Source: Hydrogenophaga sp.
Lineage (GTDB): Bacteria; Pseudomonadota; Gammaproteobacteria; Burkholderiales; Burkholderiaceae_C
Direction: 5' to 3'
NCBI RefSeq assembly: GCF_018780385.1
Contig: NZ_JADMJO010000033.1
Location: 62,001 to 126,000, forward strand
Length of the DNA stretch: 64,000 nt
How positions within the stretch are numbered: position 1 is the first letter of the stretch; every line of letters begins with the position of its first letter. The notes under the pieces were generated by a model. The model ran no database searches. It was not told the origin of the DNA and saw only the letters and a program-made list of their open reading frames with translations. The translations under genes and the position numbers were made by a program. Below, piece by piece: positions 1-10,645 of this stretch.

Positions 1-3000
1 GAAGGCCGGGGCCAGGCGCTGGTGCACCGTGACTGGCTGCAGGAGTGCAACGCGGGTTTGATCATGCTCTCTGGCGCTCAGGCGGGCCCGGTGGGTCAGG
101 CGCTGATGCAGGGCGACACGCAGCGTGCGAGTGACCTGGCGCTGCAGCTCTCGACCATGTTCACGCACCGCTTCTACCTGGAGCTGCAGCGTGCCGGCCG
201 CGCCGACGACGAGCGCCATGTGTCGCAGGCGGTGCAACTCGCCGCGCGTCTGCACCTGCCGGTGGTGGCCACGCACCCGGTGCAGTTTCTGGAACCCGAC
301 GGTTACGAGGCGCACGAGGCGCGCGTCTGCATTTCAGAAGGCGAGATCCTGGGCAACAACCGGCGCGTGCGCCGCTTCACCCGCGAGCAGTACTTCAAAA
401 GCGCCGAGCAGATGGAGGCCTTGTTTGCCGACGTGCCCTCGGCGCTGGCCAACACGCTGGAGATTGCCAAGCGCTGCAACCTCACGCTGGTGCTGGGCAA
501 GCCGCAACTGCCCAACTTCCCCACGCCGCTGATCGATGGTGTGCCGATGCCGATGGCGGACTTCTTCCGCGAGTCGTCGTTCGAAGGGCTTGAGGAACGC
601 CTCGCGCACCTGTACCCCGATCCGGCCAAGCGCGATGCCGAGAGGCCGCGCTACGTGGAGCGGCTGGAGTTCGAGATCAACACGATCCTGAACATGGGCT
701 TCCCAGGCTACTTTTTGATCGTGGGCGATTTCATCAACTGGGCCAAGAACAACGGCTGCCCGGTCGGCCCAGGTCGCGGCTCCGGTGCCGGCTCGCTGGT
801 GGCCTATGCGCTGAAGATCACCGACCTTGACCCGCTGCAATACAAGCTGCTGTTCGAACGTTTCCTGAACCCGGAGCGGGTGTCCATGCCCGACTTCGAC
901 ATCGACTTCTGCCAGACCAACCGCGACCGCGTGATCGACTACGTCAAGGACAAGTACGGCAAGGACGCGGTGAGCCAGATCGCCACCTTCGGCACGCTCG
1001 CCGCGCGCGCCGCCATCCGCGACGTGGGCCGCGTGCTCGATTTCTCCTACGGTTTCTGCGACGGCATCTCCAAGCTGATCCCGAACAAGCCTGGCATGTC
1101 GGTCACGCTGCAGTACCCGCCCAACCCGAAAAAGGAGGGCGACAAGAACAACTACGCGATCGAGATGGAGCCGGTGCTGGCCGAGCGCATCGCGAAGGAA
1201 GACGACGTCAAGACGCTGATCGAACTGGCGCAAAAGCTTGAAGGCATGACGCGCAACATCGGCATGCACGCCGGGGGCGTGCTGATCGCGCCGGGCAAGC
1301 TCACCGACTTCTGCCCGCTCTACGCGCAGCCCGGCAGCGACTCGGCGGTGAGCCAGTACGACAAGGACGACGTGGAGGCCATCGGCCTGGTCAAGTTCGA
1401 CTTCTTGGGCCTTGCCACGCTGACCATCCTGGAGATCGCGCGCGAGTTGATCATGAAGCGCCACCCGGGGCAGGAAGGCTTCCGGTTTGAAGACATTCCG
1501 CTCACCGACGCCAAGGTCTACGCGCTGTTTTCGCGCGGGCAGACCGAAGCCGTGTTCCAGTTTGAAAGCCGCGGCATGCAGGGCATGCTGAAAGACGCCA
1601 AGCCTTCGCGCCTGGAAGACCTGATTGCCCTGAACGCGCTGTACCGACCGGGCCCCATGGACCTGATCCCCAGCTTCGTGAACCGCAAACACGGCAAGGA
1701 AGTGATCGAGTACCCGCATCCGCTGGTGGCGGAGATGCTGAGTGAAACCTACGGGATCATGGTCTACCAGGAGCAGGTGATGCAGACCGCGCAGATCCTG
1801 GGGGGCTACTCGCTGGGCGGCGCCGACATGCTGCGCCGCGCGATGGGCAAGAAGAAGGCCGAGGAGATGGCCGAGCACCGCGAGATCTTCCGCGCCGGTG
1901 CGGCGAAGAACGACATCTCGCAGGAGAAGGCCGACGAGATCTTCGACTTGATGGAGAAGTTCGCGGGCTACGGCTTCAACAAATCGCATGCCGCCGCCTA
2001 TTCGCTGCTGGCGTACCACACCGGCTGGCTCAAGGTGCACTACACGGCCGAGTTCTTCTGCGCCAACATGACGGTGGAGATGGACGACACCGACAAGCTC
2101 AAGGTGCTGGTTGATGACGCGCTCAAGATGGGCATGGCATTTGAAGCGCCCGACGTGAACCGCGGCTTCCACCGCTTCGAGCCCATCTCCAACAAGTCGA
2201 TCCGCTACGGCCTGGGCGCCATCAAGGGCACGGGCCAGCAGGCGATCGAGGCCATTGTGGCCGCGCGCGAAGGCCGGGGCGAGGGACCACGGGGCGGAGA
2301 GACGGGCCCATTCAAGAGCCTGTTCGATTTCTGTGTGCGTGTGGACCGCACGCGTTTGAACAAGCGCACGGTGGAAGCGCTGATCAAGGCGGGTGGTTTC
2401 GATTCACTGCACCTCAACCGCGCGGAGCTGCTGGCCTCGGTGGACCGCGCGTTCTCCTTTGCCGCCGCATCGGCTGCCAACGCCGCCCAAGCCGACATCT
2501 TCGGTGACAGCGACCATGGGTCGAGCTCGCAAGACCCCGACCTGGTGGCCACCATGCCCTGGGGTGTGAAGGAACGCCTGACGATGGAGAAGACCGCGAT
2601 CGGCTTCTACTTCTCGGGCCACTTGTTCGACGAGGTCGAGCGCGAGGTGCGCCGCTTCGCCCGCACACCGCTGGGTGACGTGATGGAGAGCCGCGACCCG
2701 GTGATCCTGGCCGGCATCGTGACCGACTTCCGTGTCATCAACGGCCAACGCGGCAAGCTCGCGCTGTTCAAGCTCGATGACAAGACCGGCGTGTTCGAAA
2801 CGAGCGCGGACGAGAACCTGATCAACGCGCACCGCAACCTGTTGAAGGACGACGAGCTCATCATCGTGCAGGCGGTGGCGCAGCCCGACCGCTTCTCGGG
2901 CGGCGTGCGCCTGAAGATCCAGCAGGTGTGGGACCTGGCCGCCGCGCGCTGCCGCTTCGGCAAGTACCTGCGCGTGGCGGTGAACGGCCATGCGCCCGCC

Positions 3001-3216
3001 GTGGCCCAACTCGTGCGCGAGTTCCCGCCCAAGCGGGAGGTGACGGAGCAGGGTGAGCTGGTGCGGGGGTTGCCAGTGCGGCTGCAATTGCTGCGCGAAG
3101 GTGCCCAGTGCGAGTTGCAACTGGATGACCGCGCGCTGTTTTTCCCGACCGATGCGGCGCTGGCCAGCTGGATGGCGCAGGCGCACGAGCAGCGGGCGGA
3201 AATCGTGTTTGACTAG
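1..3216 (+). CDS. dnaE: DNA polymerase III alpha subunit, 5'-truncated by window edge
   Basis: Replicative polymerase catalytic subunit. The frame is open from base 1, so the N-terminal part (roughly the first 100 residues, start of the PHP domain) lies outside the window; about 1071 residues remain of a family length near 1170. The palm motif MPDFDIDFC (about 885-912) carries the catalytic aspartates, and GRGSGAG lies just before it. A helix-hairpin-helix region (near 2350) and a C-terminal OB fold (about 2695-2800) follow in the expected order. It ends in TAG and converges on tolA across a short repeat-bearing gap. Identity is very secure; only the start is missing. Confidence 0.97.
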   Translation, partial: EGRGQALVHRDWLQECNAGLIMLSGAQAGPVGQALMQGDTQRASDLALQLSTMFTHRFYLELQRAGRADDERHVSQAVQLAARLHLPVVATHPVQFLEPDGYEAHEARVCISEGEILGNNRRVRRFTREQYFKSAEQMEALFADVPSALANTLEIAKRCNLTLVLGKPQLPNFPTPLIDGVPMPMADFFRESSFEGLEERLAHLYPDPAKRDAERPRYVERLEFEINTILNMGFPGYFLIVGDFINWAKNNGCPVGPGRGSGAGSLVAYALKITDLDPLQYKLLFERFLNPERVSMPDFDIDFCQTNRDRVIDYVKDKYGKDAVSQIATFGTLAARAAIRDVGRVLDFSYGFCDGISKLIPNKPGMSVTLQYPPNPKKEGDKNNYAIEMEPVLAERIAKEDDVKTLIELAQKLEGMTRNIGMHAGGVLIAPGKLTDFCPLYAQPGSDSAVSQYDKDDVEAIGLVKFDFLGLATLTILEIARELIMKRHPGQEGFRFEDIPLTDAKVYALFSRGQTEAVFQFESRGMQGMLKDAKPSRLEDLIALNALYRPGPMDLIPSFVNRKHGKEVIEYPHPLVAEMLSETYGIMVYQEQVMQTAQILGGYSLGGADMLRRAMGKKKAEEMAEHREIFRAGAAKNDISQEKADEIFDLMEKFAGYGFNKSHAAAYSLLAYHTGWLKVHYTAEFFCANMTVEMDDTDKLKVLVDDALKMGMAFEAPDVNRGFHRFEPISNKSIRYGLGAIKGTGQQAIEAIVAAREGRGEGPRGGETGPFKSLFDFCVRVDRTRLNKRTVEALIKAGGFDSLHLNRAELLASVDRAFSFAAASAANAAQADIFGDSDHGSSSQDPDLVATMPWGVKERLTMEKTAIGFYFSGHLFDEVEREVRRFARTPLGDVMESRDPVILAGIVTDFRVINGQRGKLALFKLDDKTGVFETSADENLINAHRNLLKDDELIIVQAVAQPDRFSGGVRLKIQQVWDLAAARCRFGKYLRVAVNGHAPAVAQLVREFPPKREVTEQGELVRGLPVRLQLLREGAQCELQLDDRALFFPTDAALASWMAQAHEQRAEIVFD

Positions 3217-3260
3217 GAAGCACCCCCTGCGCCGCTGCGCGGCTTCCCCCTGAAGGGGGA
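3216..3260. repeat. GC-rich dispersed intergenic repeat, copy A
   Basis: Begins at the last base of the dnaE stop codon. Its first 36 bases match those of the copy at 61169 at 34 of 36 positions. It contains an inverted pair GGAAGC/GCTTCC followed by CCCCCT/AGGGGG, so it can fold into a hairpin and may serve as a terminator between the convergent dnaE and tolA genes. The remaining bases to 3334 show no gene. Repeats of this kind are known between genes in Comamonadaceae; the function is not established. Confidence 0.6.
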
Positions 3261-3334
3261 CAACGCCTGCGGCCTGGCAGAGCCAGTTCCGCGGCGTTTC
3301 TGGTATGGGGAGGGCGCGCCGGAGAGGTGCTTGA

Positions 3335-4225
3335 TCAGTCCAACGGCCGCAAACCGATCACGAGTGACGGCGGCACGCGCCCATCGGTGTCCTTGGGCAG
3401 GCTGTTGGTGCGGTCGATGGCGCGCAGCACGGCTTCGTCCCAGGCGGCGTTGCCGCTGCTCTTGATGAGCTTGCGCGAGGTGATGGTGCCGTCGGGCGCG
3501 GTGCGCACTTCGACTTCGGCGCGTGGGTTGCCCGGGGCCACGTCAGTGAACACAACATTGGGTTTGATCCGCGCTGCCACCTTGGCGCCATAGCCCGGTG
3601 TGGGGCCGCTGGACTGCTGTGCGGTGCCGGTGCTCTGCGGGCCACCGCTGGCGCCGGCCTGGCCCAGCATGCGGGTGATCTGTTCGTCGCGCAGCTGTGC
3701 GAGGCGCTTCTCGTCCGCGGCCGCGGTCTTGCGTTCCTGCTCGCGTTTCTGGTCGGCCAGTTTCTGTTGACGCTCTTTGTCGTCGGCCGCTTTTTCTGCT
3801 GCGGCCTTTTTCTCCGCTGCAGCCTTCTCGGCGGCCTTCGCAGCCGCCAGCTTTTTGGTTTCCTCCTCGCGCGCCTTCTTCTCGGCCTCAGCCTTCTTCT
3901 TCGCTTGCGCGGTGGCGATCTCGGCTTGGTTCGGTGAAGGCGGCGGTGGGGCGGGTGCTGGCGCCGGGGTGGGCTTGGGCGGCGCAGGTGGGGGTGGTGC
4001 CGGAGGCGGCGGCGGAGGTTCCACCGCACGTGGCGCGGCTTGCTGCGGCAGACGCGACCAGAGCTCTGCCTCGAACGTCACCGGCTCGGCATCGTTCTGC
4101 CAAGACACGCCCCAGGTGAGCGCGATCACGAGCAAGCCGTGCGCGATCAGCGCCAGGCCCATCGGGCCGAGCCAGCGGCCGGTGGTCGGCGGCGCGAGGT
4201 CGAGGTGGTCGGCGGTGGACTGCAT
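3335..4225 (-). CDS. tolA: TolA / TonB-like energy transducer of the Tol-Pal system
   Basis: Inner-membrane protein linking the TolQR motor to the outer membrane, used in envelope constriction and integrity. The 296-residue protein has one N-terminal membrane segment (around 21-38, LALIAHGLLVIALTWGV), a proline-rich stretch, a long charged Lys/Ala/Glu coiled coil, and a C-terminal TonB-type domain ending LVIGLRPLD. The ATG at 4225 is chosen because the longer open frame upstream lies inside tolR in another frame. It starts eight bases after the tolR stop, so tolQ-tolR-tolA form one operon. tolB and pal do not follow; the next gene is the convergent dnaE. Confidence 0.9.
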   Translation of the reverse strand: MQSTADHLDLAPPTTGRWLGPMGLALIAHGLLVIALTWGVSWQNDAEPVTFEAELWSRLPQQAAPRAVEPPPPPPAPPPPAPPKPTPAPAPAPPPPSPNQAEIATAQAKKKAEAEKKAREEETKKLAAAKAAEKAAAEKKAAAEKAADDKERQQKLADQKREQERKTAAADEKRLAQLRDEQITRMLGQAGASGGPQSTGTAQQSSGPTPGYGAKVAARIKPNVVFTDVAPGNPRAEVEVRTAPDGTITSRKLIKSSGNAAWDEAVLRAIDRTNSLPKDTDGRVPPSLVIGLRPLD

Positions 4226-4233
4226 GTCGCTGA

Positions 4234-4677
<444 letters not shown>

Positions 4678-4679
4678 GT

Positions 4680-5378
4680 TCAGTGACCTGACGGCGTTTG
4701 AGTCTGCGCGCCGAGGTTGCGCTGCAGGATGTTGGAGAACTCTTCCATGAAGGTCTCCATCGCGTTGGCCACGCGGTCGATGTCGTGCGCGAAGCGGTTG
4801 TAGAACACGACCGCCGGGATGGCGGCAAACAGGCCGATGGCGGTAGCCACGAGGGCTTCGGCGATGCCGGGTGCCACGGTGGCCAGCGTCACTTGCGCCA
4901 GGGCGGCCAAGCCGGTGAAGGCGTGCATGATGCCCCACACCGTGCCGAACAGGCCCACATAAGGCGAGACCGAGCCGACCGAGGCCAGGAACGAGAGGTT
5001 GGTTTCCAGCACATCGAGTTCGCGCTGGAAGCTCGCGCGCATGGCGCGGCGCGCGCCGTCGAGCAGCGCGCCGTTGTCGGTGATGCGGCGCTCGCGCAGC
5101 TTCTGGTATTCGCGCATGCCGCTGGCGAAGATGCGTTCCATGGGGCCGCCGTGCTTGGCACTCTGGGCTGCGGCGGCATACAGGTCGTTGAGGTTGGTGC
5201 CCGACCAGAACTCGCGCTCGAAGTTATCGTTGTGCGCGCGCACGCGTTTGAGCGAGAACACCTTGCGGAAGATGGCGGCCCAGCTCACCACGGAGACGAC
5301 CATGAGGAGCACCACAACGGCTTGCACCACCCAACTGGCGTTGAGCATCAATTGAACAATGGAGAGATCTTGGTTCAT
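4680..5378 (-). CDS. tolQ: TolQ / ExbB-family proton channel
   Basis: Membrane motor protein of the Tol-Pal system. 232 residues with three predicted membrane helices (about 15-37, 135-157 and 168-190) and a cytoplasmic loop between the first two, the standard TolQ/ExbB topology. Helices two and three hold the family features SPYVGLFGTVWGIM and IAEALVATAIGLFAAIPAV. It is followed two bases later by tolR and preceded by ybgC across a 53-base gap, which matches the usual ybgC-tolQRA order. Confidence 0.94.
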   Translation of the reverse strand: MNQDLSIVQLMLNASWVVQAVVVLLMVVSVVSWAAIFRKVFSLKRVRAHNDNFEREFWSGTNLNDLYAAAAQSAKHGGPMERIFASGMREYQKLRERRITDNGALLDGARRAMRASFQRELDVLETNLSFLASVGSVSPYVGLFGTVWGIMHAFTGLAALAQVTLATVAPGIAEALVATAIGLFAAIPAVVFYNRFAHDIDRVANAMETFMEEFSNILQRNLGAQTQTPSGH

Positions 5379-5431
5379 GCGTGTTCAGAGAAGGCTGGTC
5401 GTGAAGAAGTTTCGTGGGCCGGACAGGTTGC

Positions 5432-5870
<439 letters not shown>

Positions 5871-5872
<2 letters not shown>

Positions 5873-5950
5873 GCTCCCCGCTTCGCGTGGTTCGCTGCCC
5901 CCCCAGGGGGCTGGCCCCGCCTTGGGGCGGCCCGGCGGCGTGGCCGTTGC
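5871..5950. repeat. GC-rich dispersed intergenic repeat, copy B
   Basis: Segment between the aminotransferase and ybgC containing GCTTCGCG-type and CCCCCCAGGGGG inverted pairs plus a GGCCCCGCCTTGGGGCGGCC hairpin. The style resembles the repeats at 3216 and 61169 and intergenic repeats of Comamonadaceae, although it is a different subtype. It touches the proposed ybgC start and, if read through, adds a low-complexity N-terminus. Confidence 0.55.
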
Positions 5951-5967
5951 TGAAGTGTGCGGCAAGC

Positions 5968-7188
5968 TCACAGCGCTTGCTCCAGGCGAGACACAGCTTC
6001 CTGAAGCTGAGCCATCGAATTGGCGGTGGAGAAGCGCAGGTAGCGGCCCGGGTCGGCGTTGCCGAAATCACGCCCGGGCGTGGTGGCCAGTTGGCAGCGG
6101 TTCATGAGCTCGAAGGCCAGCGCCCAGCTACCACCTTCGTCGGGCCGTGCGCCTTGCGGCGGGATACCCCACTGTTTACAAAGAGCGGTCACGTCGGCCC
6201 AGGCGTAGAAGGCGCCATCCGGCATGACCGGTACGTTCAGGCCCAGGCGGTTGAGTTCGGGAATGAAGTAGTCGCGCCGAGCCTTGAACTCGCTGCGTCG
6301 GCGCTCGTATTCGGCCAGGCTGTCGGGCTCGAAGCAGGCCAGCGCCGCATGCTGCGCGATGGTGCTGGCGCAAATGAACAGGTTCTGCGCGAGGCGCTCC
6401 ACCGCAGGCACCAGCGCGGGTGGCAGCACCAGCCAACCCAGGCGCCAGCCGGTCATGTTGAAGTACTTGGAGAAGCTGTTGATGCTGATGACCTCATCGC
6501 CAAGGCCATCTGGCAGACCCAGCGCGCTGTGGCCGAACGCGTCATCAAAGCTCAAGCCGAGGTAGATCTCGTCGACCATCGTCACGCCGCCCTGGGCGCG
6601 CACGAAGCGGGCGATGCGCTCCAGCTCGTCGCGGGCGATCGATGTACCGGTGGGATTGGACGGAGAGGCCAGCAACACGCCGCGTGTGGCCGGGTTCCAG
6701 TGCGCCTCCACCTGTGCCGCGCTGAGTTGAAAGCGCTTGTCGGGGCCACTCGGGATCATCACCGCGCGACCCTCGGCCGCCTGCACGAACTGCCGGTTGC
6801 AGGGGTAACTCGGGTCCGGCATCAGCACTTCGTCACCCGCCTCGATGAGCGTCAGGCAAGCCAGTTGCAGGGCGGCGGAAGCACCAGCGGTGACCACGAT
6901 GCGGCTTGAATCGACCACGAGGCCGAATCGCGAGGCATACCAGCCGCTGATGGCCTCGCGCAAGGTGGGCAGGCCGAGGGCCTGGGTGTACTGGCTGCGC
7001 CCGTCGCGGATCGCACGCTCGGCGGCAGCGGTGACCAGTGGTGGCGCGGTGAAATCGGGCTCGCCGATGTTCAGGTAGATCATCGACCGGTCTCCCGGCT
7101 GTGCGTTCGCCGCCAGGAGAGATGCCGCCTTGGCGAGCTCCATCACGTAGAAGGGTTCGACGCGCTGGGCGCGCTGCGCAATCCTCAC
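5968..7188 (-). CDS. Pyridoxal-phosphate aminotransferase, class I/II (fold type I)
   Basis: Transfers amino groups using PLP; the substrate cannot be told from sequence. 406 residues with the family landmarks [18 protein letters not shown] and the PLP-binding lysine in [15 protein letters not shown]. The GTG at 7188 overlaps the nusB stop as GTGA and gives a natural N-terminus ([20 protein letters not shown]); the open frame further upstream lies inside nusB out of frame. The position between nusB and ybgC suggests cotranscription. It could be an aspartate or alanine/valine-type aminotransferase. Confidence 0.88.
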   Translation of the reverse strand: MRIAQRAQRVEPFYVMELAKAASLLAANAQPGDRSMIYLNIGEPDFTAPPLVTAAAERAIRDGRSQYTQALGLPTLREAISGWYASRFGLVVDSSRIVVTAGASAALQLACLTLIEAGDEVLMPDPSYPCNRQFVQAAEGRAVMIPSGPDKRFQLSAAQVEAHWNPATRGVLLASPSNPTGTSIARDELERIARFVRAQGGVTMVDEIYLGLSFDDAFGHSALGLPDGLGDEVISINSFSKYFNMTGWRLGWLVLPPALVPAVERLAQNLFICASTIAQHAALACFEPDSLAEYERRRSEFKARRDYFIPELNRLGLNVPVMPDGAFYAWADVTALCKQWGIPPQGARPDEGGSWALAFELMNRCQLATTPGRDFGNADPGRYLRFSTANSMAQLQEAVSRLEQAL

Positions 7189-7715
7189 GGTGCGGCGTTC
7201 TTGCGCGGGCCAGGTTTTGACGGCGCAGCGGCCACTTCGGCCGGGCGCAGCTGTGCGGCCAGCTGGTGCAGCACGCCGTTGACGTACTTGTGGCCGTCGG
7301 TACCGCCAAACGATTTGGCCAGTTCGATGCATTCGTTGAGCACCACGCGCCAGGGCACGTCCAGGCAGTGCTGGAATTCGTATGCGCCGATCCACAGCAC
7401 GCCACGCTCAATCGGTGAGAGCTCGACCAATGGGCGATCCAGCAAAGGTGTGATCAGCGTATCCAGCGCGTCCGCCTGTTCGATGCAGCCGTGCAGCAAG
7501 GCGTCGAAGTGCACGCTGTCGCATTTGTGGAAGCCGGCGAGGTCGCGCGTGAAGACGTCGATGTCGCTGGCGGCGTTTCGCCCCACCAGATGCTGGTAGA
7601 TGGCCTGCAGGGCGAATTCCCGGGCGCGGGTGCGGGCCGACTTGTCGGCCGCCTTGCGGCCGATGAGACCGCTCTTGGCTTTTTCGCCCTCGGAGGAGGG
7701 AAGTTCTGTGGACAT
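7185..7715 (-). CDS. nusB: Transcription antitermination factor NusB
   Basis: RNA-binding antitermination factor that with NusE assembles on boxA of rRNA operons. 176 residues, all-helical family, with an N-terminal charged extension and then the typical [19 protein letters not shown] start of the fold and [25 protein letters not shown] near the end. It follows ribH by two bases, the usual ribH-nusB pairing in proteobacteria, and its stop overlaps the aminotransferase GTG. Confidence 0.95.
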   Translation of the reverse strand: MSTELPSSEGEKAKSGLIGRKAADKSARTRAREFALQAIYQHLVGRNAASDIDVFTRDLAGFHKCDSVHFDALLHGCIEQADALDTLITPLLDRPLVELSPIERGVLWIGAYEFQHCLDVPWRVVLNECIELAKSFGGTDGHKYVNGVLHQLAAQLRPAEVAAAPSKPGPRKNAAP

Positions 7716-7717
7716 GT

Positions 7718-8182
7718 TCAGCCTATTTCTTGGAGCAGGTGGGCCATTTCCACCGCCACGCGGGCCGCGTCGCGGCCCTTGTCGGTCTTGCGGGCAATCG
7801 CCTGCTCAAGCGTTTCGGTGGTCAGGATGGCGTTGGCGATGGGGATCTGGTAGTCCAGGGACAGGCGCGTGACGCCTGCCCCCGATTCGTTGGCCACCAG
7901 TTCGAAGTGGTAGGTTTCGCCGCGGATGATGCAACCCAGGGCAATCAGTGCGTCGAAATCGTCGCGCTCGGCCATGGCCTGCAATGCCACGGGCACCTCG
8001 AGTGCGCCCGGCACCTTCACATGCGCGATGTTTTTGTCCTGCACGCCCAGTGCCAGCAGTTCCGCCAGACAAGCGTGGTACAGCGCGTCGGTGATGGGTT
8101 CGTTGAAGCGGGCCTGAACGATCCCGATGCTGAGCTTCTTGCCGTCGAGCAAGTGGGCTGTGCCTTTGTCTGCGCCGAACAT
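7718..8182 (-). CDS. ribH: 6,7-dimethyl-8-ribityllumazine synthase
   Basis: Condenses the ribityl-pyrimidinedione with 3,4-dihydroxybutanone phosphate, the penultimate step of riboflavin synthesis. 154 residues, normal length, with the substrate-binding segments [15 protein letters not shown] and [12 protein letters not shown] (containing the active-site histidine). It lies 36 bases downstream of ribBX and two bases upstream of nusB. Confidence 0.96.
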   Translation of the reverse strand: MFGADKGTAHLLDGKKLSIGIVQARFNEPITDALYHACLAELLALGVQDKNIAHVKVPGALEVPVALQAMAERDDFDALIALGCIIRGETYHFELVANESGAGVTRLSLDYQIPIANAILTTETLEQAIARKTDKGRDAARVAVEMAHLLQEIG

Positions 8183-8218
8183 GTGCGGCTCCGTTTCTTG
8201 TTGAATATGTGAATGGGT

Positions 8219-9349
8219 TCAGCCGTTGCGGCTGAGGTAGCCGGTGATTTCCAGACCGTAGCCGGTCATGCTGGGCATGCGGCGCGGGTTGCCCATGAGC
8301 TGCATCTTGTGCACGCCGCAATCACGCAGGATCTGGGCGCCAACGCCGTAGGTGCGCAGGTCCATGCGGCCGCGCTCGGGCGCCTGGGCCGAGCGAGCGG
8401 TGCCTTCAAACTGGGCCAGCAATTGCGCTGCGGTCTCCCCGCAGTTGAGCAGCACGGCCACACCGGCGCCAGCTTCGCTGATGTAGCGCAGGCTGGCTTC
8501 CAGGCTCCAGGAGTGCATGGAGCGACCGACCTCCAGCGCGTCGAGCACCGACAGTGGCTCGTGAACCCGCACGGCCACCGATTGGTCCGGGCCCCATTCA
8601 CCTTTGACGAGTGCCAGGTGCAACGCACCGCTGGGCTCGTCGCTGAAGGCGTGCACCTGGAACTCGCCGAACGCGGTGTTCAGGCTGCGGGCGCCCAGCT
8701 TTTTCACCAGGCATTCGGTGCGGCTGCGGTGTTCGATCAGATCGGCGATGGTGCCGATCTTCAGGCCGTGCTCGGCGGCAAACACCTGGAGGTCCGGCAG
8801 GCGGGCCATCGTGCCGTCGTCCTTCATGATCTCGCAGATCACGGCGCTGGGACTGCAGCCGGCCATGGCGGCCAGATCACAACCGGCTTCTGTGTGGCCG
8901 GCGCGCATGAGCACACCACCCTCGACCGCCTGCAACGGGAAAATGTGGCCGGGTTGCACCAGATCGGTGGCAACGGCGTTGGGCGCCACCGCCACCTGCA
9001 CCGTGCGCGAGCGGTCGGCGGCCGAAATGCCGGTGGTCACGCCCTCGGCGGCTTCGATGGAGATGGTGAAGGCCGTGCCCATCTTGGTCCCGTTGCGCGG
9101 CACCATGGGAGGCAGCTGCAGGCGCTCGCAGCGCTCTTTGGTGAGCGTGAGGCAAATCAGGCCACGGCCGAAGCGGGCCATGAAGTTGATGGCTTCTGGT
9201 GTCACATGGTCGGCGGCGAGCACGAGGTCGCCTTCGTTTTCGCGGTCTTCCTCGTCCACCAGGATCACCATGCGTCCGGCGCGCATGTCGGCCACGATGT
9301 CTTCCACAGGCGAGATGGCCACTGGGGCCAGGGTTTCAGGCGCGTTCAT
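8219..9349 (-). CDS. ribBX: 3,4-dihydroxy-2-butanone-4-phosphate synthase with degenerate GTP cyclohydrolase II domain (RibBX type)
   Basis: The N-terminal RibB domain (about residues 1-205) is intact: [11 protein letters not shown] near residue 32 and HTEAGCDL carry the metal and substrate residues that convert ribulose 5-phosphate to dihydroxybutanone phosphate. The C-terminal half has the GTP cyclohydrolase II fold but lacks the zinc-binding Cys-x10-Cys-x-Cys segment; in its place is [20 protein letters not shown], with no cysteines. Families with this architecture (RibBX) are known to have lost cyclohydrolase activity, so a separate ribA is expected elsewhere in the genome. The start ATG overlaps the ribE stop as ATGA. 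Confidence 0.9.
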   Translation of the reverse strand: MNAPETLAPVAISPVEDIVADMRAGRMVILVDEEDRENEGDLVLAADHVTPEAINFMARFGRGLICLTLTKERCERLQLPPMVPRNGTKMGTAFTISIEAAEGVTTGISAADRSRTVQVAVAPNAVATDLVQPGHIFPLQAVEGGVLMRAGHTEAGCDLAAMAGCSPSAVICEIMKDDGTMARLPDLQVFAAEHGLKIGTIADLIEHRSRTECLVKKLGARSLNTAFGEFQVHAFSDEPSGALHLALVKGEWGPDQSVAVRVHEPLSVLDALEVGRSMHSWSLEASLRYISEAGAGVAVLLNCGETAAQLLAQFEGTARSAQAPERGRMDLRTYGVGAQILRDCGVHKMQLMGNPRRMPSMTGYGLEITGYLSRNG

Positions 9350-9990
9350 GCGGTTTCCTTGAGATTGATGTGACCGGCGCTGAGCATGCGCTCCACATAG
9401 CGTGCGACGGTGTCGATTTCCAGATTGACCGGACTTCCGTCGGTCAACTGGCCCAACGCGGTGTTTTGCACCGTGTGGGGAATGAGGTTGATGCTGAATT
9501 CACAGCCGTCGGCACGGTCCTGGATCGAATTGACGGTCAGACTGACGCCGTTGACGGTGATAGAGCCCTTGTAGGCCAGGTATTTTCCGAGGTTCAACGG
9601 CGCGATCACGCGCAGCTCCCAGCTCTCGCCCACCTGCGCAAAGCGGGCCACATGCCCGACGCCGTCCACATGGCCGGAGACGATGTGCCCGCCCAGCCGG
9701 TCGTGGGCTCGCAGGGCTTTCTCCAGATTGACGCAGTAGCCGGCCTGCGCCAGCCCCGTCGTGCGGGCAAGTGACTCGGCCGAGATGTCGATGGTGAAGT
9801 GGTGCTGGGGCAGATCCAGCGAGGTCACGGTCATGCAAGCGCCATTGAGCGCAATGCTGTCGCCCAAGCCGACGTCATCGAGATACCCGGAGGGTGTCTC
9901 GATCGTGAGTCGCTTGCCATGGTCCAAAGAGCTGCCCAGGTCGTGGAGGGCGGCGATGCGCCCCACGCCGGTGATGATGCCGGTAAACAT
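9346..9990 (-). CDS. ribE: Riboflavin synthase alpha chain
   Basis: Dismutates two lumazine molecules into riboflavin and a pyrimidine. 214 residues, made of two similar beta-barrel repeats; the first begins [12 protein letters not shown], the canonical family start, and the second around residue 100 ([12 protein letters not shown]). It heads the ribE-ribBX-ribH-nusB run and follows the last minor-pilin gene by 91 bases. I looked for an FMN riboswitch in that gap and do not see one. Confidence 0.95.
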   Translation of the reverse strand: MFTGIITGVGRIAALHDLGSSLDHGKRLTIETPSGYLDDVGLGDSIALNGACMTVTSLDLPQHHFTIDISAESLARTTGLAQAGYCVNLEKALRAHDRLGGHIVSGHVDGVGHVARFAQVGESWELRVIAPLNLGKYLAYKGSITVNGVSLTVNSIQDRADGCEFSINLIPHTVQNTALGQLTDGSPVNLEIDTVARYVERMLSAGHINLKETA

Positions 9991-10081
9991 CCGGCTATTT
10001 TCGCAGGGTTTTGCAGCTCGACTGGTTCGTCAGGCTGTCAGCTCCGCTCAGCCTGAGGCAGAGCGATGAATTGGATCGCCT

Positions 10082-10645
10082 CTACGTGCGACATCCCGTC
10101 TTGGTCGGATCGCAGCGGCGGATGCGGCCCGAGTTGGAGTAAACCACTGCAGTGGCACGACCTTCGGGCAGGTAGAACACCACGCTCCCTCCGAGAGCGC
10201 CATCGGTGGTGGTGCGGGGAAAGCCCGCAGGATTGAACATCAGGTAACCGTCCGCCACCGTGCCACGGTCGTCCAGATCATCGTCCTCCTCGCCGTTGTT
10301 CATCACGCCATCGGGGGCCGGTCCCTGCTCGACGACCAAAACGTCGGTGTCCGCCGTGTAGGCCATGTCGCGGTCGATGTCGGCGTACACCCGCCAACCC
10401 CCGACCCAACCCAGATCTTCATTCGTCACCTGCACCAGCGTGTGCCGCGACAAGCGCATGGCGTTGGCCCGGGCCAGTTGCGCTGCGTTGACGAAATTGC
10501 CGGTGACCTGGGCGACAGCGGCATTGCGGGCGAAGGTCTGGTAGCTCGGCACGGCCACCACCATCAACACTGCCGCAATCGAAAGAGTGACCATCAACTC
10601 GATGAGCGTGAATCCGGCAGCGGCGCGGCCTCGTTGTTCCGTCAT
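10082..10645 (-). CDS. fimT: GspH/FimT-family minor pilin, pilus operon 1
   Basis: Type IV prepilin-like protein with a short positively charged leader ending in glycine and then FTLIELMVTLSIAAVLMV, so it should be cleaved by the prepilin peptidase and has Glu5. 187 residues, with a GspH-like C-terminal domain (YLMFNPAGFPR and a late cysteine pair). The start ATG at 10645 overlaps the pilE stop as ATGA. In the two other operons the FimT gene comes first; here it is last. Role inferred from family: priming or tip minor pilin. Confidence 0.82.
   Translation of the reverse strand: MTEQRGRAAAGFTLIELMVTLSIAAVLMVVAVPSYQTFARNAAVAQVTGNFVNAAQLARANAMRLSRHTLVQVTNEDLGWVGGWRVYADIDRDMAYTADTDVLVVEQGPAPDGVMNNGEEDDDLDDRGTVADGYLMFNPAGFPRTTTDGALGGSVVFYLPEGRATAVVYSNSGRIRRCDPTKTGCRT

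Noticed and set aside
334-2172. 612-codon open frame antisense to dnaE
   Set aside because: His/Leu/Arg-rich translation typical of the reverse strand of a GC-rich gene; dnaE matches its family over the whole stretch.
10025-10065. Possible terminator between fimT of operon 1 and ribE (CAGGCTG/CAGCCTG)
   Set aside because: Seven-base stem with an 11-base loop and no T-tract on the minus strand; not convincing.
9991-10081. FMN riboswitch before ribE
   Set aside because: None of the conserved RFN-element segments is visible in the short gap.
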